From Bombyx mori (lineage: Eukaryota; Arthropoda; Insecta; Lepidoptera; Bombycidae), in NCBI RefSeq assembly GCF_030269925.1, contig NC_085110.1:9300001-9364000 (forward strand): DNA of 64,000 nucleotides. Direction: 5' to 3'. Numbering within the stretch: the first letter of the stretch is position 1; every line of letters begins with the position of its first letter. The translations under genes and the position numbers were made by a program. The notes below the pieces were generated by a model. That model searched no databases. It saw only the letters and a program-made list of their open reading frames with translations, and had not been told where the DNA came from. Below, piece after piece: positions 33,701 to 47,100 of the stretch.

Positions 33701-36700
33701 ACTGTGATGTTGTCAAATACCTAATTCATAGCGGAGCCAATGTTAATGGTGAAGAAATTCATGGTATGTGATGATTTCTTCATTATTGTACTATTGGATA
33801 TTTTCTATTTTTATATATCAACAAAACTTATTCTATATTATATTTGAATTGAACATAAGAGCTATATTGCCACATTTTCGTGCTTAATAAGATCGGAGTA
33901 GACATGGCCTTGCTGGTAACATTGTCGATCTCCACGAATGACGATATTCCCCCACCACGCGGAAAAGGTGCACATCCCTGATTCGCCGGGTCCGGGTTAG
34001 CTCTAACAGTACCCTGAAGGCATTAACAGACTGTTATGACTGTCGGTGCTTGAACCATTGTACCATGGTTCACTTGCCGATTAAATAATAATAATAATAA
34101 TAATGTTTTTTTTTTTTTTTTCCTAACTAAACTGGTAGCCTGGAGCGGCTATTCCAGCGTAACCGTAACTAGTAGGTGAGCTCACGGAGCTCAAACCTGA
34201 CGACGATGCTAACACGAACCTTAGCAAGAGCCGTGCTTCGCAGAATCTACCACCGGATCGGAAACGCGACCCACTGAGAAGATCCGGCGAGAAACTCAGT
34301 GGGCTGTGTCTGAGAGTTAATTTACTCGTCGAGCCTTTCGTCGCAAGCGACGGGTTCGACGAGGACGGTGACCGGTGTTTGAAGTACCTAGAAGCACCGT
34401 TAGTGGATCGGGAGGATCCGAGATGACGTGTTTTGGGCGACGTCGACTGCTTTCCATTCTGTCCGCAGGATCGGGAATGTAGTTACCGGCGGCCACGATG
34501 AGAGGGTTCTCGTGTCGTGCCGCTTTATCGAAGTGGCGCATCGACGCCGACTGTAGATACTTACTGATGGACTCTTAAGTCCAGATCGTCATGGAGGTCG
34601 ACGTTCCTGACGAACCACGGGGCTCCAACGGCTATCCTGCAAAAACGGGATTGAATAATTTGGAAAGATTTTAAGTGAGTGCGGGCCGCGTGAGCGAACA
34701 CTACACTTGCATAGGTCATGACGGGGCGTATGTAAGTTTTGTAGAGTGTCACCTTATTTCTAAGGGACATTTTACTTCGCCTACATATCATCGGGTAGAG
34801 ACGTCCTAGAATGAAGGCGGCACGGTCGCATACCGTCTTAATATGGGGGCGGAATGTCATCCTACTGTCGAAGGTGACGGCTAAGTATTTGACCTTCGGG
34901 GCCCACGGTATGGGCTGGTCGAACATCGTGATTGGGCGAATGGCGGAGGCGGAGGTGTCGACGCGCCTAATCGGGAGAGACAATAAATAATGGTTGGTTC
35001 GAAGTAAGTATCAGTTGAATAGAATATTTGAAATGTATTCAACTGATAATTACTTTCCGGGTTAAAGATATTCTTTATTTTCAAAAGAATTACATAAATT
35101 CACTTAAATGAGAACATTAAAATAGTTATAATTAATTCAGATCGTGCAGTACATGACAATAATTTATAGTAACGACATGCGGTGCTGTGACAATTATTTA
35201 ACAAAAACTATAAAGATTATTTTCTTAAAATGTATAAACAGGGTAGATTACCACAAAAGCGAGGTAAGTACAACGAATCGCCTCGACCAGCCTCGACTTT
35301 TAATAAATGTAGCTTTTTTATTTGATTGGTTTTGTTAATTTTGAGTATGTTTCAATGATACTATGTACACATATGGACTTATTGTTGTCTGAAATAAAAT
35401 AAAATAAATCATTCATTCATTCATTCATTAGATAAGTCGAATGTTCATCTGACTTCGAAAGCCTAAAAAAACATTAATTAAAGAATAAAGAAACTAAGCA
35501 CTCAGTTTTAAAAAGATCGGACGAACAGTCTTGGTGCTAGTGTGCAGCTTTCTCGCAACATTGTTTAGATGATTGTAGACATTTTTAATATAATTATTGA
35601 CTGGTATAACTATATTTACTGAAGATAACCAAAATAAAACTTGACGTTTTGTAGTTCCATTTAATTAGTAATCTTGCAGATCTCTTGTGATAATAGTGAA
35701 ACAAAATCAATAGTCATGAAACAAACCCTACAAGTATGCCGCATGATCGTATGAATATTATTACCTTGACACAAAAACTGAATAATGAAGTTGTATGTGA
35801 GATTGCTATATTATTTTAATCCGCAGTAAAATAAAAAAGAGACATGTAAATAAATAAACAATAATTCCCGAGAGTACATATATGCTATTAAAACCTTCGT
35901 TTTTTCTTTCAACACAGAAATTTTGCTGTGATATATACCTACGACATTATTCTTGGGGACTGTCGATCAGTACACATATTCGATCTTGAAAAATAACAGA
36001 TGATGAAAAATATCCCTCCATTCACAATATCTCGTCCCTCCTGGCTTGCCCACCTGTCCTGGCGAAACTGCAAAGGCTCCTGGGCCACGAGCAATCCTTC
36101 ATCCATATAAAAAAACAAAATCATCAAACTAACTCATTTTTTTTAAAGGCAATGATTAGGCATTTTTTCTGAATTTTATTCATTTCTAATTATTAATTGT
36201 TAAGTAACAAATAAAAAAATCGCTCATTTAAGGTTATACACCCCTATGTGAAGCAGTATGGCAAAGATATACGACGGTTGTCGAAATTTTACTATTAGCA
36301 GGCGCTCGCATCACACACTCGCATAGACTTTTGCATAATGCAATTATACAAAGACAGGTAAAATATAAGTCATTAATAGTCTATTTATCGTATTGAAATC
36401 TATATTTAGCTGATGCAACATACTTCATATTTCAGGAACCTATAGTTAAGATGCTAACTAAAATCGGTGGAGGTATAAATCTACACAATGACAATGGGGA
36501 CACACCCCTACTTTTGGCGGCAAGATTATCGCAGCCTTCAGTTGCTAGATTATTGCTTGAGAAAGGTATCTTGAATTACTAGTGAAACCCGGCTATGTTT
36601 ATATCGAAAATTATATCGTCTTGATAATTTTATGACAAACTGATGAAGTCTTTTACGTTGCTGTTATGTTAAAATTATAAAGCTCGTCTTTTTTTTAATT

Positions 36701-37417
36701 AAAACATTCGAATAGAATTGCGCTTGTGGTATTTTGGTCAATCTTTAAATAAATGTATTTTTCTAGGTGCTAATGTAAACTCTTGCAACAATATCACGGG
36801 TGCTAATGCATTACATATAGCAGTTGAAAGCGTGGAATCACCTGAACATTTTGAAGTTCTATTGAAATGTTTATTGGATTATAATATAGATATGAACGCT
36901 ATTACATTAATAGGCGACACAGCTTTAAACAGAGCTCTTTTGCTACAAAAGTAAGTGAAAAAATCAAGTGTATTTCTGATAATTTGTCCATTAGCAGCAC
37001 CCTCATTAACATGTATTGGTTTTGGAGTATATTTTTATATTTTTTTTTGTTTTCAGGGATCATGCCGCAATTTTGTTGATTCGGTATGGAGCCGATGTTA
37101 ATACGTGTGATTTACATTCATGCGGTTTGGACAATTTGTCAATAGCTAGCAGGAGAGAGACGCACGTTTTAGCGCGGATGTTGCTCAAGGCGGGGCATTA
37201 CGTGATACCTCAAGATCCTAGTATTACTACTAAATCAACATGCACTACAAATTGGGTACAACAGACTTGTAAACAGCCCTTGACATTATCAGATTATTGT
37301 AGGATAACAATAAGGCGTATGTGTAAAAGTAATAAATTATTTCGTTTTGTGGCCACGTTACCTTTACCCCGTGGTTTAAAAAGGTTCCTCATGATGGAAG
37401 ACGAGGGGCTCGAATAA
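30796..37417 (+). CDS. Ankyrin-repeat and SOCS-box protein, nine exons
   Basis: Exons: 30796-30877, 31056-31539, 32047-32204, 32421-32596, 33613-33763, 36233-36357, 36436-36565, 36767-36950 and 37057-37417. All junctions are GT/AG and phases agree, giving 616 residues. About ten ankyrin repeats are visible (TALHYASEQGHIDTAKLL, TPLHVAVVKNHIEIVRLL, TPLHFASSRG, TALYLAAGRGHCDVVKYL, and others). A basic, poorly structured insert fills most of exon 2 between the first and second repeats. The last exon ends in a SOCS-box-like segment (PLTLSDYCRITIRRM, then LPLPRGLKRFLMMED). In the ASB family the ankyrin repeats hold the substrate and the SOCS box recruits elongin B/C and cullin-5 for ubiquitination. 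Which ASB paralogue this is cannot be decided here. Introns carry a LINE, MITEs and a SINE remnant. Confidence 0.9.
32930..33000 (+). repeat. Degenerate Bm1-type tail in an intron
   Basis: ATGGGCTCTGGTTACCACTT resembles the Bm1 3' body. Ends cannot be placed. Confidence 0.4.
33160..33410. mobile_element. hAT-type MITE, 251 bp, in an intron
   Basis: Ends CAGCCTTTCCCAAA and TTTGGGAACCCCTG, flanked by ATTTAATG / ATCTAATG (8 bp, one mismatch). Confidence 0.75.
33860..34110 (+). mobile_element. LINE 3' end with AAT tail
   Basis: A 3' UTR-like segment ends in an (AAT)n run (34086-34104), a common LINE tail. Family not recognised. Confidence 0.45.
34125..34985 (-). mobile_element. Jockey-clade (BMC1-like) LINE, 3' 0.86 kb
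   Basis: A poly-T precedes it on the left. The minus strand encodes the reverse transcriptase C-terminus in two overlapping frames (VTLYKTYIRPVMTYASVVFA, then MRHFDKAARHENPLIVAAGN). 5'-truncated, with a frameshift near 34560. It sits in the largest intron of the SOCS-box gene. Confidence 0.9.
35330..35440. repeat. ATTC microsatellite after a LINE-like tail
   Basis: TCTGAAATAAAATAAAATAA runs into (ATTC)n at about 35408-35431. Intron DNA either side (34986-36230) shows nothing else recognisable. Confidence 0.55.
37057..37417 (+). CDS. Last exon of the ankyrin/SOCS-box gene: final repeat and SOCS box
   Basis: The acceptor TTTTCAG ends at 37056 and its first base completes a lysine codon. One ankyrin repeat (AILLIRYGADVNT) is followed by a 60-residue linker. 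The SOCS-box-like end has the BC-box pattern (LSDYCRITIRR) and a Cul5-box-like LPLPRGLKRFL. The stop is at 37415-37417. The 3' end is duplicated in tandem just downstream. Confidence 0.88.
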
Positions 37418-37549
37418 GTAGTATGAAATATTAAATGTAGACTAAAATCGAGTGTGCACTTGGTTTAAAAAGGTTCCTCATGATGGAAGACGAGGGGCTC
37501 GAATAAGTAGTATGAAATATTAAATGTAGACTAAAATTGAGTGTGCATT
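37372..37549 (+). repeat. 89 bp tandem duplication over the stop codon of the SOCS-box gene
   Basis: Bases 37372-37460 and 37461-37549 are nearly identical (about three differences). The first copy holds the last 14 codons, the stop and the start of the 3' UTR. The second copy is therefore a silent repeat of coding sequence inside the 3' UTR. Confidence 0.95.
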
Positions 37550-37950
37550 TTGGAAGGAATGTTGTATATAGTCTATGGCAAAGACTAAATTAGCTAAGCA
37601 ATCTCAAACAGAACTTACATTAAATATAAAAAAAAATACGTTGAACGTTTCTGAACTTTTATCGTAATGTAATTAGTGATTTAATTATATTTGAAATACA
37701 TTTTCTTAAATGCTACAATGTAATAAAATAGATCAATATGTTACATTGAACATTGTTTTTTTCATTTTAATGGCTTTTTGCTGTGGCTGTGAAATTGACA
37801 GGGCAAACTGACGATGATGTTCGAATTGCCATTCGAATGCTATCAAAGTATTTCATTGACTTAATCCTTAATATGTAATTTATCTAGTTAAGTACGTATG
37901 TAGTAAGGGGGGATATTATTTATTGCTTTTTATTTATTTTTGGGATGAAC

Positions 37951-38390
37951 GTTTTTTTTTCCTACCCGAGCTGGTAGGCTTGAGAGGCTATGCCAGCGTA
38001 ACCTAATGAGTAAGTGAGCTCTCGGAGCTCAAACCTGGGGGCGTTGATAATACAAGCCTAACAAGAGCAGTGATGGAAAAGGCGACCCACAGAGAAGATC
38101 CGGCGAGAAACGCAGGCTGATGTTTAGGTTAGGTTGCACATCCAACTCTGCCGAGTTCGACGAGTACGGGGGTCCCTCTTAGCGTTAGAGCTGAAGGCGT
38201 CTAATGCAAGGGTTGTTGGATCTGATGTATCCGTTAGGACGTGTGTCTAGAATGTTGACTGCAGCATGTGCCGAGTCGGAGGTGTAGTTTCCCGACACAT
38301 TTCGTGTTTTGTCGTGTAGCTCTACGTGGAATATATAGATAGTTTCATTGCAAATAATCGTTTCTACCAGGATCATCGGGAGTTTCAATA
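37951..38390 (-). mobile_element. Diverged Jockey-clade LINE fragment
   Basis: Poly-T, then GAGCTGGTAGGCTTGAGAGG and GAGAAGATCCGGCGAGAAAC. The coding part has decayed. Confidence 0.75.
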
Positions 38391-39640
38391 TCCATCGGTA
38401 AATTTTGTTACCGAGTTGAAAAACTCAATTAATTTGTATTCGACAAAGTACAGAATTTAGGTTCGCGTTAACGACCGTCTTCCAATAATTACAGGGGAAG
38501 TCGCCTGATGTTTTCTTATCGAATGATATAACTGTGTTGCTGTTGAAATTCTCTGACAGGCACCAATTTTAATATGTAGGTATATAGATAAATAAATTTA
38601 TTCAATAACGCCTTTCACAATGAAGAAGTAACATGATATCGTTATTAAAAATCGAATTCGGTAAATTAGTAGTGTTGGATGTACGGGAGGAACGGTTTGG
38701 GTTTAAAGAGTGAGACAGTCACTATACATCGATACTTCGGCTTCTAGTCTCAAAGTGGGTGCCACATAATTTCACATCGTGTGGTCTATGGACTCTGGTA
38801 ACCACTTGACGGAGAGTTTATTACAAGGGCATAATTATAGCGGTAGCTATCATGCGATAGAAGATATTTGACAAAAACCTGAAACCTCGTTTTCAAGGTA
38901 TGTTTGCAAATGCACGAGTACTTAACAACAACATCAGGACTGTCTGCCTACCAGCAAAAATACCTGGTCGATGGAAAGTCTTCCTTTTGTCGTCTTTGAA
39001 CCTATCAATAGCTCGATATACAAACATTCGAATAATATCAAGCAAATAGAAAGTTTTCAAAATTTCATTGTGCTCCGGAACTTCTTTGTGTAAAGCTATA
39101 ATTTGTGTATTTCTGTTCTCTGCGTTGCCCCACTTATTAATATTACAAGAATATTTAATAAAAATTATCACTAAAATGGGAAAACAATGAAAATTTATGT
39201 GACTGGTTGCAAATAGAATTGGAAATTTATTGAATGAGCGCCTTTTTGCTTTTAATAGTTTTGAATTTAAGAGTTCACACACATATCGCCGACGTCTTTG
39301 GAATCCCACGAATCCTCCTTGAATGTGTGGAAAGGGCCACTAAAAATATAATTTTAAATTTGGAACTTTATACTCGATTCCCCGCTTCTATACGCGCAAT
39401 ATGGAATTTAAATTCGCTTATATCCATGGCTATCGCATTATTGTAAAGTGCTCGCCTTCCGTTCGCCGTCATAAAAATCATTCAGTAAACCTACCGTTGA
39501 AGTGGATGAGGAGTTTGAGATCAGGTGAGTCATGATTTTTGTATTCTCCGATTCAGGCTCTATTCTAAATTTACCGGAACACCAAAATATCCCCACCGCC
39601 TGCGCATCGCTTTGCGTCATTTGAACACTTTTCCAACTGC
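38391..39640. other. Intergenic stretch with old repeat debris
   Basis: A Bm1-like remnant may lie at 38700-38830 (CTCTGGTAACCACTTGACGG). A 138-codon minus frame at 38893-39309 has no recognised family and is probably decayed transposon. Confidence 0.4.
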
Positions 39641-39729
39641 ATTCAAACTAGGAGTGGGTGATATAAATCGTATATAGATTCAATATCTATATATCGCAGC
39701 AATATCGTTGAATCCGATATCGCCCCGCA

Positions 39730-39891
39730 CGAAATCTATATATCGATATCAGCCGATACACGATATTGCTCGATGTGATGCGCATCGCCATATCGTACCG
39801 ATTCGTGAATCGAAATCTATATTTCGATATCAGCCGATACACGATATTGCTCGATGTGATGCGCATCGGCATATCGTACCGATTCGTTAAT
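39730..39891. repeat. Two 81 bp tandem units inside the 3.4 kb transposon
   Basis: Units 39730-39810 and 39811-39891, each with GATATCAGCCGATACACGAT and further ATATCG motifs. Their subterminal place suggests transposase binding sites. Confidence 0.9.
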
Positions 39892-41829
39892 ATCAGCAAT
39901 ATTCGTTTGGTTCGTATCGAATCGGCCAGAGTGAGTGAGCGCACGATAGGGATATCATGTGATGAATGAAACAGAAACAGGCATTATCCATACAATTGTA
40001 AACCTTATATTTAAGTCCATATGTCTGTAGATTATTCTTAGCGTATCAGCAGGATACAATTAAGGAAAGAAGTTTCAACTTTCGACCCTAACTTGAATGC
40101 AGTATAGCCTATTTGCATCGTTGAATTTAATTTCACGCGCTTTGACCTTGAACTAGAATTTTTGAACAAGTGTTTATAAATACTTAAAAGTTTTTTGTGT
40201 TTGATTTTTAAAGTACACATTTTTCTATTTTTAGTTGAATCCAAATAATTGAGTTTATTTCTTGTGTTTGTATTAAACTTTTGAAATCTACACTCTTTTG
40301 GTATATTTTGTAATTTTAAATTAAGACACAAAATACTAAAAACTGAAAATAATGTAGCCAGTCCTAAGCCTGGTAAAAGCATGAAGGAAAGTTTTTTTGA
40401 TATTTTTATTTTCATGTTCTTTTTATTACTTTAAGATCATATTATAAATTGATATCAGAAAACCAACCGTATAACGTTGACTTAAATCTATATCTACTAC
40501 GATATTATATCAGCGTATCGTTTCAAATCTCAAATATCATGAATCGAGAAAATCTACTAGCATCCATCAATATATAGATTCAGAAAATATCATAGAGTTA
40601 CTATTCTAACTGGAGTGCTTACTTCGTTTGACATAAAAACTAAAAATATACTTTATCTCTATGGCTTAAAGTTTATTTTTAAATAGCAAAAGATGTAAGG
40701 AAAAACGGTCTGAAAAGAGAATGATTATTAAGTGGTGGTGTCCCTCTCGCACATTTTACAAACAAAAAGCAGTGTTGCTAGCTTAGAGGATTTTCCATAA
40801 AATCTCGGAATTTGGACCCCCGTCTTAGTTATCAAAAATGGCTTTTAGTGGTTAGTGGATTTTTTAGTAGCTTGGGCGTTGTTGAAAATTATTGAAAAGG
40901 TTAAAATCAATCCACTTTACAGGATTTTAAACATTTTATGACAATAATATATCTAAATACATATTATTTAAACGATGTGACTTAAACTTAACTAGAAAAT
41001 ATTGCGACAATTTAGAATTTCCATCAACGTCAAAAATTAAATTGGTTCAACATAAACGTACAAAGTTATGGTGAATTTATTTTCTGATGATGACAATTTA
41101 TTAAAATAAATTATATAAGAAGTATTGATTATATGATATATATTGATTTTTAATAGAACATCATATATTAATAAAGCTCATTAACAAAAAAAATATTGTT
41201 CTATATTAATAAGAACTCTGTTTAATGGAAAATTTTATGGTAGGTACGTAGATTTCTGATGGTTTTCATGTTGAATTTGGTGGGAAGCCAGATTAATTGT
41301 TGGCATCACCGAAAAAGAGCTATGAATGGATTAAAAGAAAAATGGCGTCTATTTACGTTTGTAGTGCGAAGTTAAAATGGCACTGATACAGCTTGTGGCT
41401 TGTTTTTTTTTTCGAAAATCGTGAAAGTTTCCGTGTAATCATGGTGAACACTTTTAATATAAGTGGTTTTAAGCGAGAATCCTCTCCAGTTTGTGGAATA
41501 TCCTTCCATATGTCAGATTCATTGATAAAATTTTTACTAGTGTGAGCATATATTTTTAAAATGTGAGATATATTTTCTCATTATAATATTTAATACCATT
41601 TGTCTTGTAAATTGTACTTAATCTATGTCATATACTAAATTTGAAAAAACAATCGTGAAAACTATAATTTTGCAATGTATTTTTCATATTATAAGAGCCA
41701 TCACGTGGTATTTCTTGAACTTTTTTTATTGTATTGAATAGCGTCGCACGCAAGCATGTATATCATTTGCCTGACGTTAAGCGAACGAGGAGGATCTTCT
41801 AGTAAATATGACTTTGGAATTTCTGGAAA

Positions 41830-42015
41830 ATGTCCTTTAAAAAGGTCAAACAAGAAGAATCAAGTACTCAAACGCAAGAAATAAAAAATACCCCGAGAAA
41901 AGCAAAATTACGACAAGATGTTAAGGTATTGAAACAAAAACTTAAAAGTCGTGAAATAGTGATTGTAAATATAAAGTCGATTTTAGATTTATTAAAGAAA
42001 AATGGCGATTTTTAA
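41830..42015 (+). pseudogene. Possible coiled-coil remnant of a transposase
   Basis: 61 codons, lysine-rich with leucine spacing (KLRQDVKVLKQKLKSREIVI). It resembles the helical stretch after a THAP domain in P-type transposases, but no THAP zinc residues were found upstream. Weak. Confidence 0.3.
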
Positions 42016-43063
42016 TTGAATTGAAATTTAAATTGCGAAATTTTAATGATACTCATGGTCCACTTAGATATTGATTAAAATAAATTATGTATTTCGTTGA
42101 AAAAAAAGAATTTACTTAAAAATAAATAGAGGAAATGTTATATTATAAGATTACAGAAAATTTACTGAACTTAATAATAATAATATAACCAATATTTTGT
42201 AAATAGAGATCAAGTACTATGTGTATTGTGTTATGTGTATTGACTTGTCATTTAAGAGTTATTTAATTGTTTACATATAACAAATAAATGAATTTCAGTT
42301 CATTTCATTTTATTACCCATTGTGTTTTATTTCCTAAAATGTAACTAGTAGACTTAATATACACGTGTCATGATAATAGCACAGAAGTAAAAATACAAGT
42401 AATTTTAAATCAATTGAAGATGTGAATGTAGGAAAAGAGCACCCGATACGCGCAGACCATGTGTGTTGCAGTGTCTCACTCAGTGTGTCAAATATTAATT
42501 TGCACGGCCCACTTAGCCAGTACACTAAAGTAGGAATTGCGTAATTAAGTTCAACATAATATTTAAGTCGCGGTTGAGTATTCGGACGTTAAACATGAGT
42601 TTGAGGAAGTTTAAGTAATAGCACTGAGGTAATGATGTTTGTAATAAAACTCAGTGCTAGATTTTCGACAACGCAGCAACTTCCAAAAAAAAAACGTCGA
42701 AAAAAGGCACCATGACGACGAAGCAATGTTTAGAATTGAATTTACATAAATAAAACGTTGCAAGCACGTGTTTTGTATTTACATAGGGTTACACAGAATT
42801 ACTTAAGGTAAATTCAAAACTGATGCATGTGTATAATTTTATCCTATAAATAAATTTTATATGGTCACCACATTAGACAAGGACACCGCGACCAAAAAGT
42901 ATTCTCTTTCGAGACCGATTTCTCGGCATCAGACAGCACTCCAGTTGTAGGTACTTATTAACTCCATGGAAAATATATAGATTCAATATCCGATATTGAT
43001 CCTCGATATATAGATACGATTCGATACGCGGCAAAACCGATATTACCCACTCCTAATTCAAAC

Positions 43064-44188
43064 TTTAACTCTACACCAGTAATAATATTTTTTTATTTTA
43101 TTGTAACAGTATTTATGGCCCAACTTTTATATTGTATTGTTGTTAATGAATAATACTGATGTAGAATACGTATGATATCTGAGATATTTTAACCAATATT
43201 GTTGAAGGAATAGAAGTATACTCTAATTAAATTGGGCACTAAAACGTTTGCTCAATTCATTAAGGGTATTCAGAGATATAAAGGGAAATAAATAAATAGG
43301 AATGAGAAGCCTAACCTGAATGCCTTAATAGATTTTGAAAATTATACAAAGGAGTGACGGGAATAAAAAATACCGAGAAATAAAAATCTACGGGAATTAA
43401 TAGTATGTATTAAATTTATTTAAAATATTACAAAAGTGTATGTGATTAAAAAATATTTTTTGTGTGATCTCAAATGTGTCTACATGATAATTTAAACTCA
43501 TTCATAGGGTAAACATAGTCTTAGTGATACATAGTATTAAATAATATATATTCGAAATAATTGAATCAGTTTGTTATGATACACTTGATTACGTTATTGA
43601 GGTTTTTTATCATCGTTGGGGATCCTTGTGAATTTAAAAAGTATACTAGTACTATTAAGATAAAAGTTCTAATTAAATTCAATACATGTTATAAAAATGA
43701 TATGACATTTAGATTAAATATTTGTTTTAAAGACATTTAAGTTAAAAAGAGCGAAATATGTAACTATTATGTAAGTTTTAAAGCTAACCTATTAAGTAAT
43801 TATAATAAATAATTTAAGAAAGTTACGAATATACATTCACAAATACTTAGTTTTATTTATTTAAAAAAATATTTCTACATAAATATGCAGATTTTTTTAA
43901 ATCATAATAACAAAGTTCGCAAATGAATGTACTAACAAGTTTATAAAAATCATAAATTAGGTAATTTATTTATTAATTTCTAAAATAAAATAGAATATTA
44001 TTTAACAGCATAAAATTGAAATGCAAAACAAGATACACATCTAAGTAATAGAAGTGATAGTACTCAATATTATTATTTATGAACATAGCATAAATCACAG
44101 TTTATTTAAACTATGTATATTATTTAAAATGAAATGACTAATATTAGAGTTTGTCTAGATGGTCTTACAAATTTTCATTTTGATTTTT
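43064..44188. other. AT-rich intergenic region downstream of Ankrd39
   Basis: Includes a TACTGTTAC-type MITE end near 43107-43124. Nothing else is recognised. Confidence 0.45.
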
Positions 44189-47100
44189 TCATGAAATAAA
44201 TTCAGTAGCATAATGTCCTTTATTGTTTTTTATTAATTTGAGATCAGGGCAAGCATCAAGCAGTATGGGTATCAGGTCCAATTTATTATTTTCAACTGCC
44301 TTGTGAAGAACTGTTTGGCCATCATTATCTTGCAAGTCTATTTTCGCACCAGATTGTATTAAGTATTTCACTACAAACACTTCACCTAAAATATAATACA
44401 TTAGTATAAAATTAACATAAATATTAAATAAATATACCATTTTAGATATTATGACATTTGTATTGGCAATTCAAAATTATTTATTACTCGTAACAGTACC
44501 ATTACATACTGTTAACAGGCAGTTTACATTATATTCATCTGAATTTAATACTAAGAATAGTTAAATGTTCATAGAAATCTTCATTTTAATAATACAGAGT
44601 GCAGAATTTGTTCTTGAAGCCGAAACAGGAATACAGTAATGGAAGTAAAGTAAAGCATGAATAAATGTTGCTTTTGTATGTAGCTAATATTTTATGAACT
44701 CACTATATAAGAAATAGGCAGTTTCCCTCTCACCAATAAAATGTAATTTAACATCATACATAATATAGTTAATGTCTGCAATGACGAAAACATTCAATGA
44801 AATCCATAGTTTAGTTCATTAAAAATCATGTCATGTTGCTGCAAAAGACTAGTACTAGTGCAGATTCACTAGTTACCCTTCATACATATCAAATAAAATA
44901 AAACTGCTGATGCCAGACAACCTCGGTCTTGTATAAAACCGGCTGAAGGGTGTTTACAAGTTGCCAGCGGTAAATTGTGTATTCGTGATTAACTATTAGC
45001 TTACCAAAATAATTTTGCTTTCTACTTGTGTACATATATTGTTTTTACCTGGTGTTAAGTGGTCACTGGAGCCCATAAACACTACTAGCAAGGTAACCAC
45101 ATTGAAACCTGAGTTCCAAGTCTCAGTTTTCAGTACAAAGGCTGCTTTACCCTTCAAACCGAAACGCATCACTACCTCACGACAGAAATAGGCAGGATGG
45201 TGATACCCACTCCTACCTACGTAAGTCGTAAATGTGAAAGTCAATCTTGAACATTTAAGTACGCATTTCATCATACAATTGGTAATTGCCCTTGGGTATT
45301 GTTCACCGGCACAGTTGCATCGATACATACAAATGCAGCGCCTGTCTTATCCCGTAGGTCACGACGTCTTTATCGGGCTTCAATTCCTGTAGATATGGCA
45401 CAACAAATTTGATAAAAACCCACTAACTTGCCCATGGTACCCAACTGAAAAAAACCAAGAAGAAAAATTTTCACTAAATACCTGCAGCTACAGCTTTGTG
45501 GAGAGATGTCACTTTTCCGTGGGTCACTGCATTAATGTTAGCCCCATTTTGTAACAATATTTTGCAGATGTCCAAATGTCCACTGCGAGCAGCATAATGT
45601 AAAGCTGTGTAGCCAGAATTGTCAGGAGCATTGACTATTTCTTTGGCATTGTTTGCTTTGTCAATCAAATACTGAACTCTGTCTTTGTCCCCATGAAATG
45701 CTAAATGTATTAATAAGTTAATTAATTTATGAAGCAATTACAAACTGATTTTAAATAAACTCAAATGTTTGATGCCCTGCGGAGGGGAATTGATTGAGAT
45801 GATCCTATTATCAGAACTCTAATGGTTAGCACAGGTCTCACTAAATTACAATTCATTACTACTCAGAATCACAGTATTGATTTAGATTTGAAAGGAGTGA
45901 GTGGCTTTGGAAGGGGCTCTGTTTACTAAGGTGTATATATAGGCAACAGCTTAGTTGTACCTGTGGTATTACAGAGGTTCTTTTAAGAAATGACTAATTA
46001 TTGGCCATTTTAAAAGTGAAAGTTTGTTCAGTCACAAAATATGACTGAATGGATTTGGATGAAATTTTGCAGAAAGAAAATAATGAGGGACAAAGGCTAT
46101 TTATGTGGTTAAAGCGACATTTTTGAAACAATACAGCAAGAACATAACTAAGGTAAAAGCACTAATGCTGGACATTGAACTAAAAGATGACACTTTAAAA
46201 AAAAAATTTGTCTAATAAGGAAACTAAACACTTAAATAACATTGCTATTGATGTTAAAGACACCTAGTACCATGTATGATACATTCTCAAAAGCTTGCGT
46301 ACAGTGTTAGAAGCAAATTTCAAATTGGCATCAGTTGACAACAAACAATGTGAGCAGGTTGACGTTTTGCGCGTAATTCTTAGCGTATTCCTTAAGCCAT
46401 CTGACTTTTAACAGGTATGATTTTGTCTTATATTTATAATTATTGGCTACTGTTGGTTTCGATATTATAAATGTATGAAATTATTGATTTATTAGGACCA
46501 ATTCCTTGTTATTTTGGTTTGTTTTTGTACAAATTTTAAGTGGTGTTTACTATTAGTACCAAAAATGAATCAAAACCTAAAAGATGACACGTGTGTCTTC
46601 TACTAGGGTTACATCGAACTGAATTTGTTAGCTTAATTTTCTTCAAATTCAGCCTTTATGTTGTAAAACAAAAGTTTCAATCTGAGTTTCGTTCATTTTA
46701 CACTAGTCTAACTAAACGAAGACAGTGTCAACTATTAGGGTATACTAGATGTCAACTATTAGTATCAATTAATTTCAGCTTAAGTTTCGAGCACGATGCC
46801 ACCAGTAAAGGGTCGGATGTTTCAATACTCTGAAGCCAATATTGAAGAAGCCATAAAAGAATGTATATGTTTGAGGATTTACTGGTGGCCCTGAGGCCTT
46901 TCCAGTTTCACAAGGACAGAAGGGGCGGGATTTGCTAACAGCTACCCGAGCGCCTCCAAGGGAGACCTAACAACTCAAGAGTAGCTGCTTCGCGAATGAA
47001 TCTACTACCGGATCGGGATCGCGACCCGCTGAGAAGATCCGGCGAGAAACTCAACGGGCTGATGCTTAGGTTAGGTTGCACGTTAGGTTAGGTTGAACTC

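Larger units (their letters stand above)
39649..43055. mobile_element. 3.4 kb DNA transposon with 8 bp target duplication
   Basis: Ends TAGGAGTGGGT and ACCCACTCCTA are flanked by exact ATTCAAAC copies (39641-39648 and 43056-43063). Beyond the TIR both ends carry AT-rich iterated ATCGATAT-type motifs. An 8 bp duplication fits hAT or P superfamilies. The only coding traces are short (41830-42015). Confidence 0.85.

Noticed and set aside
38893..39309. 138-codon minus frame as a gene
   Set aside because: No recognised domain, no conserved start context; likely decayed transposon.
39687..39969. Three overlapping repeat-rich frames as proteins
   Set aside because: They are translations of the 81 bp tandem unit in several frames and both strands.
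40038..40415. 125-codon minus frame with a membrane-like start
   Set aside because: Lies inside the 3.4 kb transposon, is AT-biased and shows no family pattern.
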